From Tolumonas osonensis (GTDB lineage: Bacteria > Pseudomonadota > Gammaproteobacteria > Enterobacterales > Aeromonadaceae): a DNA stretch of 64,000 bases. The notes under the pieces were generated by a model, which was given only the letters and a program-made list of their open reading frames with translations, made no database searches and was not told the DNA's origin. Every line of letters begins with the position of its first letter. Positions within the stretch are counted from its first letter, which is position 1. Shown piece after piece: positions 28,740 to 37,449 of the stretch. The stretch covers positions 248,001 to 312,000 of the forward strand of contig NZ_JACHGR010000003.1 of NCBI RefSeq assembly GCF_014202415.1, given 5' to 3'. A program made the position numbers and the translations under genes.

Positions 28740-29040
28740 GTCTGTCTCCTAATGAATTGACTCATTCACTACAGAATTGAAAGGGATACCATTGGCTGAT
28801 GAAATAATAAAAACTGATGCTATCAGGCTTTCTTTAGGTAAGCCGTTCCCCTGCGAATAACTCACCTTAATTTGAAAACTCATCGTATTAGGTTCCTAAG
28901 CACTTTTTCTAGTACTGATGGCTACATGCCAAGCAGCGATGCTGTAAGCTCCGAAAGTAACAGTTCCACACTTCAGATTTAGAGTATGTTGTCTCTCGAG
29001 TTTGTTTTCAGCATCGCTCCGGCAAATCACTCAGTGACGC
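28740..29040. other. Non-coding stretch with a long-range inverted repeat
   Basis: No gene seen in these 301 bases. AGCGATGCTG (28935-28944) is perfectly complementary to CAGCATCGCT (29009-29018), 64 bases apart, just downstream of the AlpA-like gene. It could fold in the transcript or be a recombinase or excisionase site. Confidence 0.4.
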
Positions 29041-29217
29041 TTATACCGTCTGTGATTCATCAATCCATTTCTGATAAGACGATTGAGTCCAACCAATAGC
29101 ACGACCATTAACTCGCACTGGTTTCGGGAAGTTGCCATTTTTAACCCATACCCAAAGGGTTTTGTAATCGCGGTTTACTAACTTTTCCATTTCTGGAATA
29201 GAGATAATTTGTTCCAT
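29041..29217 (-). CDS. AlpA-family regulator / excisionase-like protein
   Basis: A 58-residue protein (MEQIISIPEMEKLVNRDYKT...) with the AlpA/MerR-type helix-turn-helix: the first helices recognise DNA (LVNRDYKTLWVWVKNG), followed by the typical FPKPVRVNGRAIGWTQSSYQKWI. The start at 29217 is chosen because GTGGAG lies upstream; a longer reading to 29268 adds a hydrophobic stretch without a ribosome site. AlpA-like proteins in P4-type islands activate integrase expression or act as recombination directionality factors. It is next to the integrase, as usual. Confidence 0.85.
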   Translation of the reverse strand: MEQIISIPEMEKLVNRDYKTLWVWVKNGNFPKPVRVNGRAIGWTQSSYQKWIDESQTV

Positions 29218-29325
29218 AGAATGCGACTCCACATAGAAAAACAATGCTAGTTCGAAAAATTTAAACAATAGGAATCAGCGCATAGAGCCAATCAAAGCAC
29301 TACGCGGATGTGGGGTCGTGAGGAA

Positions 29326-29643
29326 TTAAGGAAAGTAAATAAACGGCGTAATTCGGGCAGACCTAGTTGGTTCGCATACTAAAATTTCAGGTAGGGTAAA
29401 AACTGATACAGAAACACGTAATAGTCGCACAAGAAACTTTTTAATTTTGACTAATGCCAAAATATATAAAAGCTTCTCAATTCGTTTTTCTTTCGGCGAT
29501 TTATTGCAAGATACATTTGCATCTACAGACAGAACTGTATTGAGATGAGCGATTATATCCCTATCACATAAGCGCAGTCCTTCAATCCTAATACACATAT
29601 CTGCTGTAATTAGCATTACTCGGCAAACTCCGTCCTGACTCAA
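29326..29643 (-). CDS. Doubtful small reading frame between integrase and alpA-like gene
   Basis: The 518 bases from 29218 to 29735 contain one open frame of up to 105 codons on the minus strand. The peptide has mixed composition (IEGLRLCDRDIIAHLNTVL, then KIKKFLVRLLRVSVSVF) and no family I recognise. An internal ATG at 29616 is the other possible start; ribosome sites are weak. It may be a chance frame in AT-rich DNA. Confidence 0.2.
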   Translation of the reverse strand: MSQDGVCRVMLITADMCIRIEGLRLCDRDIIAHLNTVLSVDANVSCNKSPKEKRIEKLLYILALVKIKKFLVRLLRVSVSVFTLPEILVCEPTRSARITPFIYFP

Positions 29644-29735
29644 GTTTATTATTAAAATCGAGCTTTTTTGAAATGGTCTATCAGCTTATCAGAGATAACT
29701 TCAGATTTGCAATACTCCGCTGAGAGCTAAGCTTT

Positions 29736-31019
29736 TCATAATGCAAAGCTAATCACATTACTACTTGTATCAGTTTCATTGAGTCTCACTTCCCAGGCTT
29801 CAAGAGCTCTTCGTTTCTCAGGTAGATAGCTATAGCGGTCATAATGTTTTGTAGATACGTCCTGAAAAGCATGATTCTGGATTCTATCGCGCAATTCTTT
29901 GCTGATACCTAGCTCGCCCATCAGGGTTTTGCAGGTACGCCGTATATCCCGACCGATGAAGAAAGGAAAATCAGGATATTGTTCTCTGTAATAGCTAATC
30001 GCCTGCGAAAATGAGTCAGTTCTTAACGGTTTTAATCCGCCTCTCTGCGGAAATATGTATTTGCTGTTAGCGGTATTACGTTGTTTCAGTTCACTAAGAA
30101 TATGAAGTGCTGAATCAGTAAGCGGTATCAAGTGCTCCCGCTTGTTTTTAGATATGTCGGCTATAATTAACAGCGTTTTCTCATCCCAGTTCACACACTG
30201 CCATTCACTGACAGATAACTCATACGGACGTTGGCCACCAGTATAAACGCACAACTTTAGGAACTGACCAATCATCCAGCCAACTTTTTTTGCTTCTGAA
30301 AATGACTCCATCAGCCTGCATAGATCTTGTTTTGATAGCCAGTTTTCCCCTACTTTCTCTGCACTGGCTTGCCTTGGAACCACGGACACTGGATTTACGG
30401 TTAACCCGAATATAACTTCCTGCCTGTTATTCATCGGATCCAAGTCTGCTGTTAATCCATATTGATATGCTGCATGAAGATATGAGCGGACACGATTAGA
30501 CTGAACAACCGCCCCACGCTGGATCATATTGGTTAATATCTGCTTGATGTCTAACGGTGTGACATCCTTTGCTTTTGTCGCTGATGGAATGACTGGGTAA
30601 ACATCCTTCTCTAGCCGCCGCAACACATCTGCATGTGTCCGTTTGCCGTCCGCTTTCATCTTCCAGATATAGGAGTCAATTAACTGTTTTATTGACCCTT
30701 TCTCAGCTTCCTGTTGTTCAACTCGTTCTCTGGCTAGTTTTTCATGTGCAAGTTCTATTTTGGGGTTATGACCAGATTTCAATTGACCACCATAAAACTT
30801 AGCTAAGTCTCTGGCTGTTGATAATGACATTTCAGGAAATTTTCCAAGCTGCATAAATTGCCGCTTACCTTCCCAGAAGAAACGGAATATAAATGTCTTT
30901 GAACCACTAGTTCCAACCGTTATCCCCAGTCTTCCAGTCCCCTTCTCGCGACTATCCTCGAAAACCTCATACTGTCGTTCTTTTGGTTTTAATCCTTTTA
31001 TCTCGTTCATTGTCAGCAT
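29736..31019 (-). CDS. P4-type tyrosine integrase
   Basis: A 427-residue site-specific recombinase. Residues 1-95 form the DUF4102-type arm-binding domain (GSGSKTFIFRFFWEG region, LGKFPEMSLSTARDLA). The catalytic domain has R264 (TGGQRPYEL), the basic beta turn SKNKREHLIPL near 290-300, R360 in GRDIRRT, H383 in QNHAF and the nucleophile Tyr at 393 (KHYDRY). The usual His of the HxxR box is Arg357. The enzyme would integrate the island into tRNA-Ile2. It is read inward from the right end, about 160 bases from the distal repeat, opposite to the intact tRNA end. Confidence 0.93.
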   Translation of the reverse strand: MLTMNEIKGLKPKERQYEVFEDSREKGTGRLGITVGTSGSKTFIFRFFWEGKRQFMQLGKFPEMSLSTARDLAKFYGGQLKSGHNPKIELAHEKLARERVEQQEAEKGSIKQLIDSYIWKMKADGKRTHADVLRRLEKDVYPVIPSATKAKDVTPLDIKQILTNMIQRGAVVQSNRVRSYLHAAYQYGLTADLDPMNNRQEVIFGLTVNPVSVVPRQASAEKVGENWLSKQDLCRLMESFSEAKKVGWMIGQFLKLCVYTGGQRPYELSVSEWQCVNWDEKTLLIIADISKNKREHLIPLTDSALHILSELKQRNTANSKYIFPQRGGLKPLRTDSFSQAISYYREQYPDFPFFIGRDIRRTCKTLMGELGISKELRDRIQNHAFQDVSTKHYDRYSYLPEKRRALEAWEVRLNETDTSSNVISFAL

Positions 31020-31182
31020 ATAACCCCAAAAACCACCTGCAGTTTCACCTGTAGTTATAGAGTAACATAATCGGAGTTATCGAGATAAAGAGAGATATCA
31101 CACAAAACACATACGCATGATATATATAAATTTTTAGATAAAATAAGAAATATTGAGATAAATATAGATATGAAACACATAG

Positions 31183-31294
31183 GACTCATAATCGCTTGGT
31201 CCCCCGTTCAAACCGGGGAGGGGCCACCAAATATATCAAGGACTTACAGCTTTTTGTTGTAGGTCCTTTTTGTTTTCTGCTTCTTTTAAGTTAA
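31183..31294 (+). repeat. attR: distal copy of the tRNA-Ile2 3' half and terminator
   Basis: Bases 31183-31229 repeat 17602-17648 exactly, beginning at the anticodon stem and ending with CCA. The next 65 bases resemble the tRNA terminator region with about five changes, including a different hairpin loop. The upstream half of the tRNA is missing, so this copy is not a functional tRNA gene. Confidence 0.92.
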
Positions 31295-31483
31295 TTACGC
31301 ATGTTAATTGTTTGAATTTAAACTGTTCTTGAATTTGAATGCAGATTGAAACAGGTCAGGGACAAGACCCAGATCCCAAAAATGTATGGCGACAGAACGG
31401 AGAGATTTACAGTAGTAGCAGTTCGTTCCATGTTTATAGCAGCATCTCGGTTTAAATCTGCAGCAGCAAACATGGTGATAATC

Positions 31484-31729
31484 ATGAACAATGAGCGGGA
31501 AATGTTAGAACAATATATCCGCGATAACTTTGTCTATGACAGCAAAGGGAGCTTTGTCGATCCGTTAGATGTCGTTGTCATCAGCCCGGTCACTGAGTCA
31601 CAGTTGAGCACATCACCCTTTAAGGAAGCTGGCGCCCGGATAGGCGATTACTGGGTGGATGATACGGTTTACGGCACTATTCTCCGTATCGAAAATGGTG
31701 TAGTCATTAAATTATGGTCTGATGATTGA
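31484..31729 (+). CDS. Small protein of unknown function
   Basis: An 81-residue acidic protein (MNNEREMLEQYIRDNF...) that I do not recognise. The reading frame is open further upstream to 31346, but those residues look non-coding; GGTGAT upstream of 31484 is a modest ribosome site. The C-terminal half (ARIGDYWVDDTVYGTILRIENGVVIKLW) suggests a small beta-rich domain. It ends 17 bases before a terminator and lies just outside the distal island repeat, so it is either chromosomal or part of an older insertion at the same tRNA. Confidence 0.55.
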   Translation: MNNEREMLEQYIRDNFVYDSKGSFVDPLDVVVISPVTESQLSTSPFKEAGARIGDYWVDDTVYGTILRIENGVVIKLWSDD

Positions 31730-31745
31730 CCGCCGATAACAACAA

Positions 31746-31772
31746 AGGCTTACAACATCATGCTGTAAGCCT
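31746..31772. terminator. Terminator between the small gene and fabV
   Basis: AGGCTTACA (31746-31754) and TGTAAGCCT (31764-31772) form a 9-bp stem between convergent genes, with CTGTTTAT on the plus side and TTTGTT on the minus side. Confidence 0.65.
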
Positions 31773-31823
31773 CTGTTTATCAAGCTCGGTTCAGACAAAA
31801 GAACCCAGTGATTATTTCACCGT

Positions 31824-33017
31824 TTACAGTGTCACAACGTCGAAATTCACTTCCGGATTTACATCCGCGTTGTAATCAACACCTTCCCAGCCGAAACCGA
31901 ACAGTTTCAGGAATTCGTCTTTATAGCCCTGATAATCGGTCAGTTGAGACAGGTTCTCAGTGGTTACTTGCGGCCACAAATCACGGCATGCCTGCTGAAC
32001 TGATTCACGCAGTTCCCAGTCATCCATACGGATACGCTGTGCGTCATCGGTAACGAACTCACCGTCATACAGACGAGTGTAGAACATACGCTGAACCTGC
32101 TCGATACAGCCTTCGTGAATGCCCTGCTCTTTCATCAGTTTGAAAGACATTGCGATATACAGCGGCATTACCGGGATCGCCGCAGAAGCCTGGGTCACGA
32201 CCGATTTCAGTACCGCCACATTCGCGGTGCCGTTTTTGCTGCTCAGCTGTGCACGAATCGCGTTGCTGGCACGATCCAGATCTTCTTTTGCACGACCCAG
32301 AGTACCATGCCAGTAGATTGGCCAGGTAATATCGGTACCGATGTAGCTGTAAGCCACGGTTTTTACGCCTTCAGCCAGTACACCAGCCTGATCCAGCGCG
32401 TTTAACCACAGTTCCCAGTCTTCACCACCCATCACTTTGATGGTGTTGGCGATTTCTTCTTCGTTCGCCGGTTCAACCTGCGCTTCGATGATTTCATCTT
32501 TGTTGGTATCAACTGCGGTGGCTTTATACACTTCACCAATTGGTTTCAGTGCAGAACGGATCAGCTCACCAGTCGATGGTAATTTACGCACCGGCGACGC
32601 CAGAGAGTAAACCACCATGTCAACCTGACCCAAGTCAGCTTTGATCAGCTCAATGACCTTAGCGCGGCATTCATCAGAGAACGCATCACCATTGATGCTT
32701 TTGGAATACAGACCTGCTTCTTTGGCCGCTTTATCAAACGCAGCGGAGTTGTACCAACCAGCACTGGCTGGTTTTTTTTCTGTACCGGCTTTTTCCAGAA
32801 ATACGCCGATAGTTGCTGCGTCAGAGCCAAATGCAGCAGTAATACGGGATGCCAGACCATAACCGGTTGATGCGCCAATCACCAGAACCTTTTTCGGGCC
32901 ATTCGCCAGCGGGCCTTTGCTTTTGACATAAGCAATCTGTTGACGGACATTGGCTTCACAGCCAGCAGGATGGGTGGTGGTGCAGATAAAGCCACGGACT
33001 TTCGGAGCAATAATCAT
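31824..33017 (-). CDS. fabV: NADH-dependent enoyl-ACP reductase FabV
   Basis: FabV performs the last reduction of fatty acid elongation (trans-2-enoyl-ACP to acyl-ACP) and belongs to the large SDR family. The 397-residue length and opening [20 protein letters not shown] are typical. The NAD-binding loop is GASTGYG at 48-54 and the catalytic motif Y-x8-K is Y235...K244 in the segment [14 protein letters not shown]. FabV enzymes are naturally triclosan-resistant (family knowledge). It is a single-gene unit, divergent from dacB. Confidence 0.96.
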   Translation of the reverse strand: MIIAPKVRGFICTTTHPAGCEANVRQQIAYVKSKGPLANGPKKVLVIGASTGYGLASRITAAFGSDAATIGVFLEKAGTEKKPASAGWYNSAAFDKAAKEAGLYSKSINGDAFSDECRAKVIELIKADLGQVDMVVYSLASPVRKLPSTGELIRSALKPIGEVYKATAVDTNKDEIIEAQVEPANEEEIANTIKVMGGEDWELWLNALDQAGVLAEGVKTVAYSYIGTDITWPIYWHGTLGRAKEDLDRASNAIRAQLSSKNGTANVAVLKSVVTQASAAIPVMPLYIAMSFKLMKEQGIHEGCIEQVQRMFYTRLYDGEFVTDDAQRIRMDDWELRESVQQACRDLWPQVTTENLSQLTDYQGYKDEFLKLFGFGWEGVDYNADVNPEVNFDVVTL

Positions 33018-33198
33018 TGGTTGTTCTCACCTGGTTAAGGGTTTTATGCAAAAAATCGGCATATAAGATACATGATCTTGCCACGTTTGTGTTGTGAATG
33101 TTGCGCCTTCGCGATTGCGCTCTATAATCGGCCTGCACGAATTCTGGTTAAGCGGCGCATTATTCCTTCCCGCCATTCTCTGTTGAGACTATTTTATT

Positions 33199-34653
33199 AT
33201 GCTGAAATTTATTCGCTCTGCATCCACGTTATTTTTTGCCTTTTTTACGGCATGCAGTGCCCAGGCGGCAATTTCTGTACCCGAAGGCAGCCGGATAGCC
33301 CTGGCGTTCAAAGAACCGGGCTCCGAGGCTGTTGCAGCGTATCACGGGGATACCTTTATGATCCCGGCATCGACACAGAAATTACTGACCGCGCTGGCCG
33401 CCAGCCTTTATTTCGGGCCGGACTGGCAATTCAAAACCCGCATGCTGGCCCCACAGGGAGCGATCCAGAATGGCGTCCTGAACGGTGACCTGGTACTGGA
33501 GTTTGATGGTGCACCCGACTTGACCCGTCAGGCACTGGTTAACCTGCTGGCCTATCTGAAACAGCAGAAAGTCACGCAGATCAACGGCGATATACTTCTG
33601 GATGTCAGCGGCTATGGTGGCTACGACCATGGCGATGGCTGGTCATGGAATGATCTGCCTATCTGTTTTACCGCGCCGGCTTCTGCTGTCGTCATCGACC
33701 GTAACTGCGTCTTTGCCCAGCTCAAAGCCAATCAGCTCGGAGCAATTGCCGAACCCATCATTCCGGCTGGTCAGCCGATTACCATTACCAGTGAAGCACG
33801 GGTTGTGACTCAGCAGGAGTATTATTCCGGCTGTGATCTGCGCGTCGATATGAACTCTAGCAACAACTATCATCTGACCGGTTGTATCCCACAGCAGTCC
33901 GGTACTCCCTGGCCACTCAGTTTCGCCATTACCGACCCGACAGCCTGGGGGGTGGAACTGGTTAACTGGGCCGCCAGACGCGCGGATATCAGTCTGACTG
34001 GCGAGGTCAAAGCCGTACGTCATGTGCCGGACAATCTGGTGGAACTGGCACATGTACCCTCTGCCCCGCTGAAAAAACTGCTGGATCGAATGCTGAAACG
34101 CTCCGATAACCTGATTGCAGACAGTCTGTCTCGTGCTTTAGGGCACTACTATCTGAAACGTGCCGCCAGTTATGCGGCCGGTGCAGATGCGGTTCGCGGT
34201 ATTCTGAAAAACAAAGCCGGGATTGATTTGGGCTCTGCACTGCTGGCTGATGGTTCCGGCCTTTCTGCGCATAATCTGATCACCGCCAAACAAATGCTGG
34301 AAGTGCTGGATTATATTGCTTTACATGATAACGAGCTGCAGTTGATCAAGTTATTGCCGGTGGCAGGCATGAGCGGAACGCTCGGCTCCCGCGGCAGTGT
34401 GCAGAATCCGCCACTGGTAAAAAATGTCACCGCCAAAACCGGTACCTTGCAGAACGTATCGAATCTGGCGGGCTTCATGACCACCGCATCCGGCAAGCGA
34501 AAAGCGTTTGTGCTGATGACAAACGGGCTGACTTTCCCGCCTGAAGTCCGCCGCGCACTGAAAGCGCATCGGATTGCTTCTCCTCATTACAAGTTTGAAC
34601 GGCAGATTTTAGAACAGATTTACCGGGAAGCACCGATAGAAATAACTGAATAA
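33199..34653 (+). CDS. dacB: D-alanyl-D-alanine carboxypeptidase/endopeptidase (PBP4)
   Basis: A periplasmic class C penicillin-binding protein that trims peptidoglycan peptides. The signal peptide is about 23 residues, ending in ACSAQA. Active-site motifs are S58-T-Q-K61, SDN at 302-304 and KTG at 413-415. The long insertion between the first and second motifs, typical of DacB, is present (about 70-290). Length 484 against 477 in E. coli. Confidence 0.94.
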   Translation: MLKFIRSASTLFFAFFTACSAQAAISVPEGSRIALAFKEPGSEAVAAYHGDTFMIPASTQKLLTALAASLYFGPDWQFKTRMLAPQGAIQNGVLNGDLVLEFDGAPDLTRQALVNLLAYLKQQKVTQINGDILLDVSGYGGYDHGDGWSWNDLPICFTAPASAVVIDRNCVFAQLKANQLGAIAEPIIPAGQPITITSEARVVTQQEYYSGCDLRVDMNSSNNYHLTGCIPQQSGTPWPLSFAITDPTAWGVELVNWAARRADISLTGEVKAVRHVPDNLVELAHVPSAPLKKLLDRMLKRSDNLIADSLSRALGHYYLKRAASYAAGADAVRGILKNKAGIDLGSALLADGSGLSAHNLITAKQMLEVLDYIALHDNELQLIKLLPVAGMSGTLGSRGSVQNPPLVKNVTAKTGTLQNVSNLAGFMTTASGKRKAFVLMTNGLTFPPEVRRALKAHRIASPHYKFERQILEQIYREAPIEITE

Positions 34654-34825
34654 GTGTGTTTTTTCAGAAAATTAAACTAATGCCTCTGGCTTTGATGCAT
34701 CATCGCCAGTAGAAAAAACCGACAATTACCATTGTCTTAGAGTCACAGATGGAGAACAATAGACGCCCTGGGAGCCAGCCCGTCTGTCGGTTCTCCCGCA
34801 AGTATTGCAGAGGCGCGTTGTAGTC

Positions 34826-36043
34826 ATGTCATTTATTGAAAAATCCCACAAGCTGGACAACGTCTGTTACGACATCCGCGGTCCGGTGCACAAAGAAGCC
34901 CGTCGTCTGGAAGACGAAGGCCATCGTATTCTGAAACTGAACATCGGTAACCCGGCCCCCTTTGGTTTTGACGCCCCGGAAGAAGTCATCAAGGATGTCA
35001 TCGTCAACATGCATCAGGGCCAGGGCTACTGCGACTCCAAAGGTTTATTCGCGCCACGTAAAGCGATCGCCCAGTATTATCAGCAAAAAGGGCTGCGCAA
35101 AGCCGATGTGGACGACATTTATATCGGTAATGGCGCCAGCGAGCTGATCGTCATGTCGATGCAGGCACTGCTGAACAACGGTGATGAACTGCTGGTGCCG
35201 GCACCGGATTATCCGCTCTGGACTGCCGCCGTGACGCTGTCCGGTGGTCGCCCGGTACATTACATCTGTGATGAGCAGGCCGACTGGTATCCGGATCTGG
35301 ATGACATCAAATCCAAAATCACACCGCGTACCCGCGGGATCGTGCTGATCAACCCGAACAACCCGACCGGCGCGGTGTACAGCACCGAATTCCTGCTGGA
35401 AGTGATCGAAATCGCCCGTCAGAACGATCTGATCATTTTCGCTGACGAGATCTACGACAAGATCATTTATGACGATATCGCGCATCACAGTATCTGTACG
35501 CTGTGTGACGACGTGCTGGTTGTGACTTTTAACGGTCTGTCCAAAGCCTATCGTGCCTGCGGTTTCCGTCAGGGCTGGATGATGGTCAGCGGTCCGAAAC
35601 AAAATGCCCGTGGTTATATCGAAGGTCTGGAGATGCTTGCCTCCATGCGGCTGTGCGCCAACGTGCCGATGCAATTTGCCATTCAGACCGCACTGGGCGG
35701 TTACCAGAGCATCAACGAACTGATCCTGCCGGGCGGCCGCCTGCGCAAACAGCGCGATCTGGCGTGGGAACTGCTGAACAATATTCCGGGTGTCTCCTGC
35801 GTAAAACCGAAAGGTTCGCTGTATATGTTCCCGAAACTCGATCCGAAGGTTTACCCGATCAAAGATGACCAGAAAATGGTGTTTGATCTGCTGCAACAGG
35901 AAAAAATGCTGATCGTGCAAGGCACCGGTTTTAACTGGCCGGCACCGGATCACTTCCGCATTGTATTCCTGCCACCGGAAGAACAGTTACAGGACGCCAT
36001 GACCCGTCTGGCGCGGTTCCTGAAAACGTACAAACAATCATGA
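34826..36043 (+). CDS. alaA: Glutamate-pyruvate aminotransferase AlaA
   Basis: A PLP-dependent class I aminotransferase that makes alanine from pyruvate and glutamate. The protein is 405 residues from the ATG at 34826 (MSFIEKSHKLDNVCYDIRGP), identical in length to E. coli AlaA; an upstream start would add seven residues. The PLP lysine is K240 in FNGLSKAYR, with NPNNPTGA at about 176-183, and FADEIYD as the cofactor-contacting segment. Ends in a strong terminator. Confidence 0.95.
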   Translation: MSFIEKSHKLDNVCYDIRGPVHKEARRLEDEGHRILKLNIGNPAPFGFDAPEEVIKDVIVNMHQGQGYCDSKGLFAPRKAIAQYYQQKGLRKADVDDIYIGNGASELIVMSMQALLNNGDELLVPAPDYPLWTAAVTLSGGRPVHYICDEQADWYPDLDDIKSKITPRTRGIVLINPNNPTGAVYSTEFLLEVIEIARQNDLIIFADEIYDKIIYDDIAHHSICTLCDDVLVVTFNGLSKAYRACGFRQGWMMVSGPKQNARGYIEGLEMLASMRLCANVPMQFAIQTALGGYQSINELILPGGRLRKQRDLAWELLNNIPGVSCVKPKGSLYMFPKLDPKVYPIKDDQKMVFDLLQQEKMLIVQGTGFNWPAPDHFRIVFLPPEEQLQDAMTRLARFLKTYKQS

Positions 36044-36048
36044 ATGAA

Positions 36049-36078
36049 ATGGCGACTTGATAGTCGCCATTTTTTTTT
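36049..36078 (+). terminator. Intrinsic terminator after alaA
   Basis: ATGGCGACT / AGTCGCCAT stem with TGAT loop, followed by eight T residues. It lies immediately after the stop codon. Confidence 0.92.
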
Positions 36079-36123
36079 GCTATTTATATAGCAACCACCC
36101 CTTCCCGTTATTGTGAGCGGTCT

Positions 36124-36738
36124 ATGTCCACCAGCAATTCACCTGCCCCGGCCAGCCATTTCTTTGCCCAGTTATCACGCATGAAACTGATCTATCGCTG
36201 GCCGCTGATGCGCAATATCCAGAAAGAAAATATCAGCGAGCACAGCCTGCAGGTCGCCATGGTCGCCCACGCACTGGCACTGATCAGTAACCGGAAATTC
36301 GGCACGCAGCTTGATACGGGGCATATTGCTCTGGTAGCCATCTTCCATGATGCCACCGAGATCCTGACCGGTGATCTGCCCACACCGGTGAAATATCAGA
36401 ATAACGCGATCGCCAGTGAATATAAGAAGATCGAGAAACTGGCAGAGAAACAGTTACTGTCTCTGTTACCTGATGAATTCATAAATGACTACCGTGAATT
36501 GCTGGATTCAGAATATCAGGATGCCGAAGCGGTCAAGGTAGTGAAAGCCGCAGACACACTCTGTGCTTACATTAAATGTCTGGAAGAGATTGCGGCAGGG
36601 AATAAAGAGTTCGTCCCTGCGAAACGCCGGCTGGAAACCATGCTGGAAGAGCGCATGACACCAGCCGTACAGTATTTTATTGATGTCTTCATTCCCGGTT
36701 TTTCATTGACACTGGATGAGATGAGCAATACCCCCTGA
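36124..36738 (+). CDS. yfbR: 5'-deoxynucleotidase YfbR
   Basis: An HD-domain phosphohydrolase that removes phosphate from deoxyribonucleoside 5'-monophosphates. Metal ligands are H40 (ISEHSLQVA), and H75-D76 in FHDATEI, with GDLPTPVK following at 83-90. 204 residues against 199 in E. coli, where yfbR is also beside alaA (yfbQ). It converges on the nitroreductase gene with one base between the stop codons. Confidence 0.94.
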   Translation: MSTSNSPAPASHFFAQLSRMKLIYRWPLMRNIQKENISEHSLQVAMVAHALALISNRKFGTQLDTGHIALVAIFHDATEILTGDLPTPVKYQNNAIASEYKKIEKLAEKQLLSLLPDEFINDYRELLDSEYQDAEAVKVVKAADTLCAYIKCLEEIAAGNKEFVPAKRRLETMLEERMTPAVQYFIDVFIPGFSLTLDEMSNTP

Positions 36739-36739
36739 A

Positions 36740-37294
36740 TCAGATCCGGCGGACAAAATCGGCACTATTGGCAAATGACGGGATCCGCAAGGACGTCGCC
36801 GGGGTACCCAGATAAAGAAAACCGACAATCTGGTCCCGCTCATTCAGTCCCAGCAGTTCATGCAGTCTGCGCGAATACATCAGCGGACCGGACCGCCAGA
36901 TACCACCGAAGCCCTGGGCCTGTGCCGCCATCTGCATCGCCATGACAGCGCAACCGGCTGATAAATGCTGTTCAAATTCAGGCACCTTGTTATGCGGGGT
37001 GACCTTTGCCACAACCGTGATCACCAGGGGCGCGCGCAACGGCAACTGAGCCGCCCGTTCAATCACATCATCGGCTGCCCCATCGGCTTTGGCACTTTCG
37101 GCCAACAAGGTCCCCAGCCGGTTCAGCCCTTCCCCTTCGGCCAGTAAAAACTGAAAAGGTTGCAAATGACCATGATCCGGCGCCCGTAATCCCGCCTGTA
37201 AAATGTGTTCCAGTATCTCACCATCAGGAGCCGGCGCCTGCAGCAGGCCGCACGATGCGCGTGTCAGTAACAAAGATAATGCTGACTGATTCAT
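36740..37294 (-). CDS. ydjA: YdjA-type nitroreductase family protein
   Basis: A small FMN-binding nitroreductase (184 residues). Features include APDHGHLQPFQFLL, LRAPLVITVVAK, SAGCAVMAMQMAAQAQGFGG and a GFLYLGTP near the C-terminus, all matching E. coli YdjA (183). The physiological substrate is unknown. The start at 37294 has GAGGAAC upstream; an ATG five codons earlier overlaps that site. In E. coli ydjA is adjacent to sppA, as here. Confidence 0.9.
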   Translation of the reverse strand: MNQSALSLLLTRASCGLLQAPAPDGEILEHILQAGLRAPDHGHLQPFQFLLAEGEGLNRLGTLLAESAKADGAADDVIERAAQLPLRAPLVITVVAKVTPHNKVPEFEQHLSAGCAVMAMQMAAQAQGFGGIWRSGPLMYSRRLHELLGLNERDQIVGFLYLGTPATSLRIPSFANSADFVRRI

Positions 37295-37449
37295 GCTGTT
37301 CCTCATCATTGATTACCATTATTCTTATCAACATAGAATAAGCTATACGTTGATAGCGGCTACAGAGATCGCTCTGATAGACACCTGCGTAGTAATCTGT
37401 GCCAACTATTCGCATAATGTCGTTATTAAACTCTTCCGGGAATTATTCA

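Larger units (their letters stand above)
17602..31229. mobile_element. Integrated genomic island (restriction-modification / toxin-antitoxin island) in tRNA-Ile2
   Basis: A roughly 13.6-kb element flanked by direct repeats of the tRNA-Ile2 3' half. It carries a P4-type integrase (29736-31019), an AlpA-like regulator, a winged-helix protein with an adjacent hairpin-repeat array, hsdM/hsdS/hsdR, an AbiE-like pair, and an unknown 424-residue protein. Gene content is accessory throughout and the non-coding parts look AT-richer than the flanks. The intact tRNA is at the left end; the integrase lies at the right end. No conjugation or phage structural genes are seen, so it would need a helper to transfer. 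Confidence 0.9.

Noticed and set aside
31346-31483. N-terminal extension of the small gene at 31484
   Set aside because: The added 46 residues have no ribosome site and cross AT-rich sequence right after the terminator; the shorter start is more plausible, though not proven.
35045-35953. A 302-codon open frame on the minus strand
   Set aside because: Antisense to alaA, with the composition expected from reversed codons. No family resemblance.
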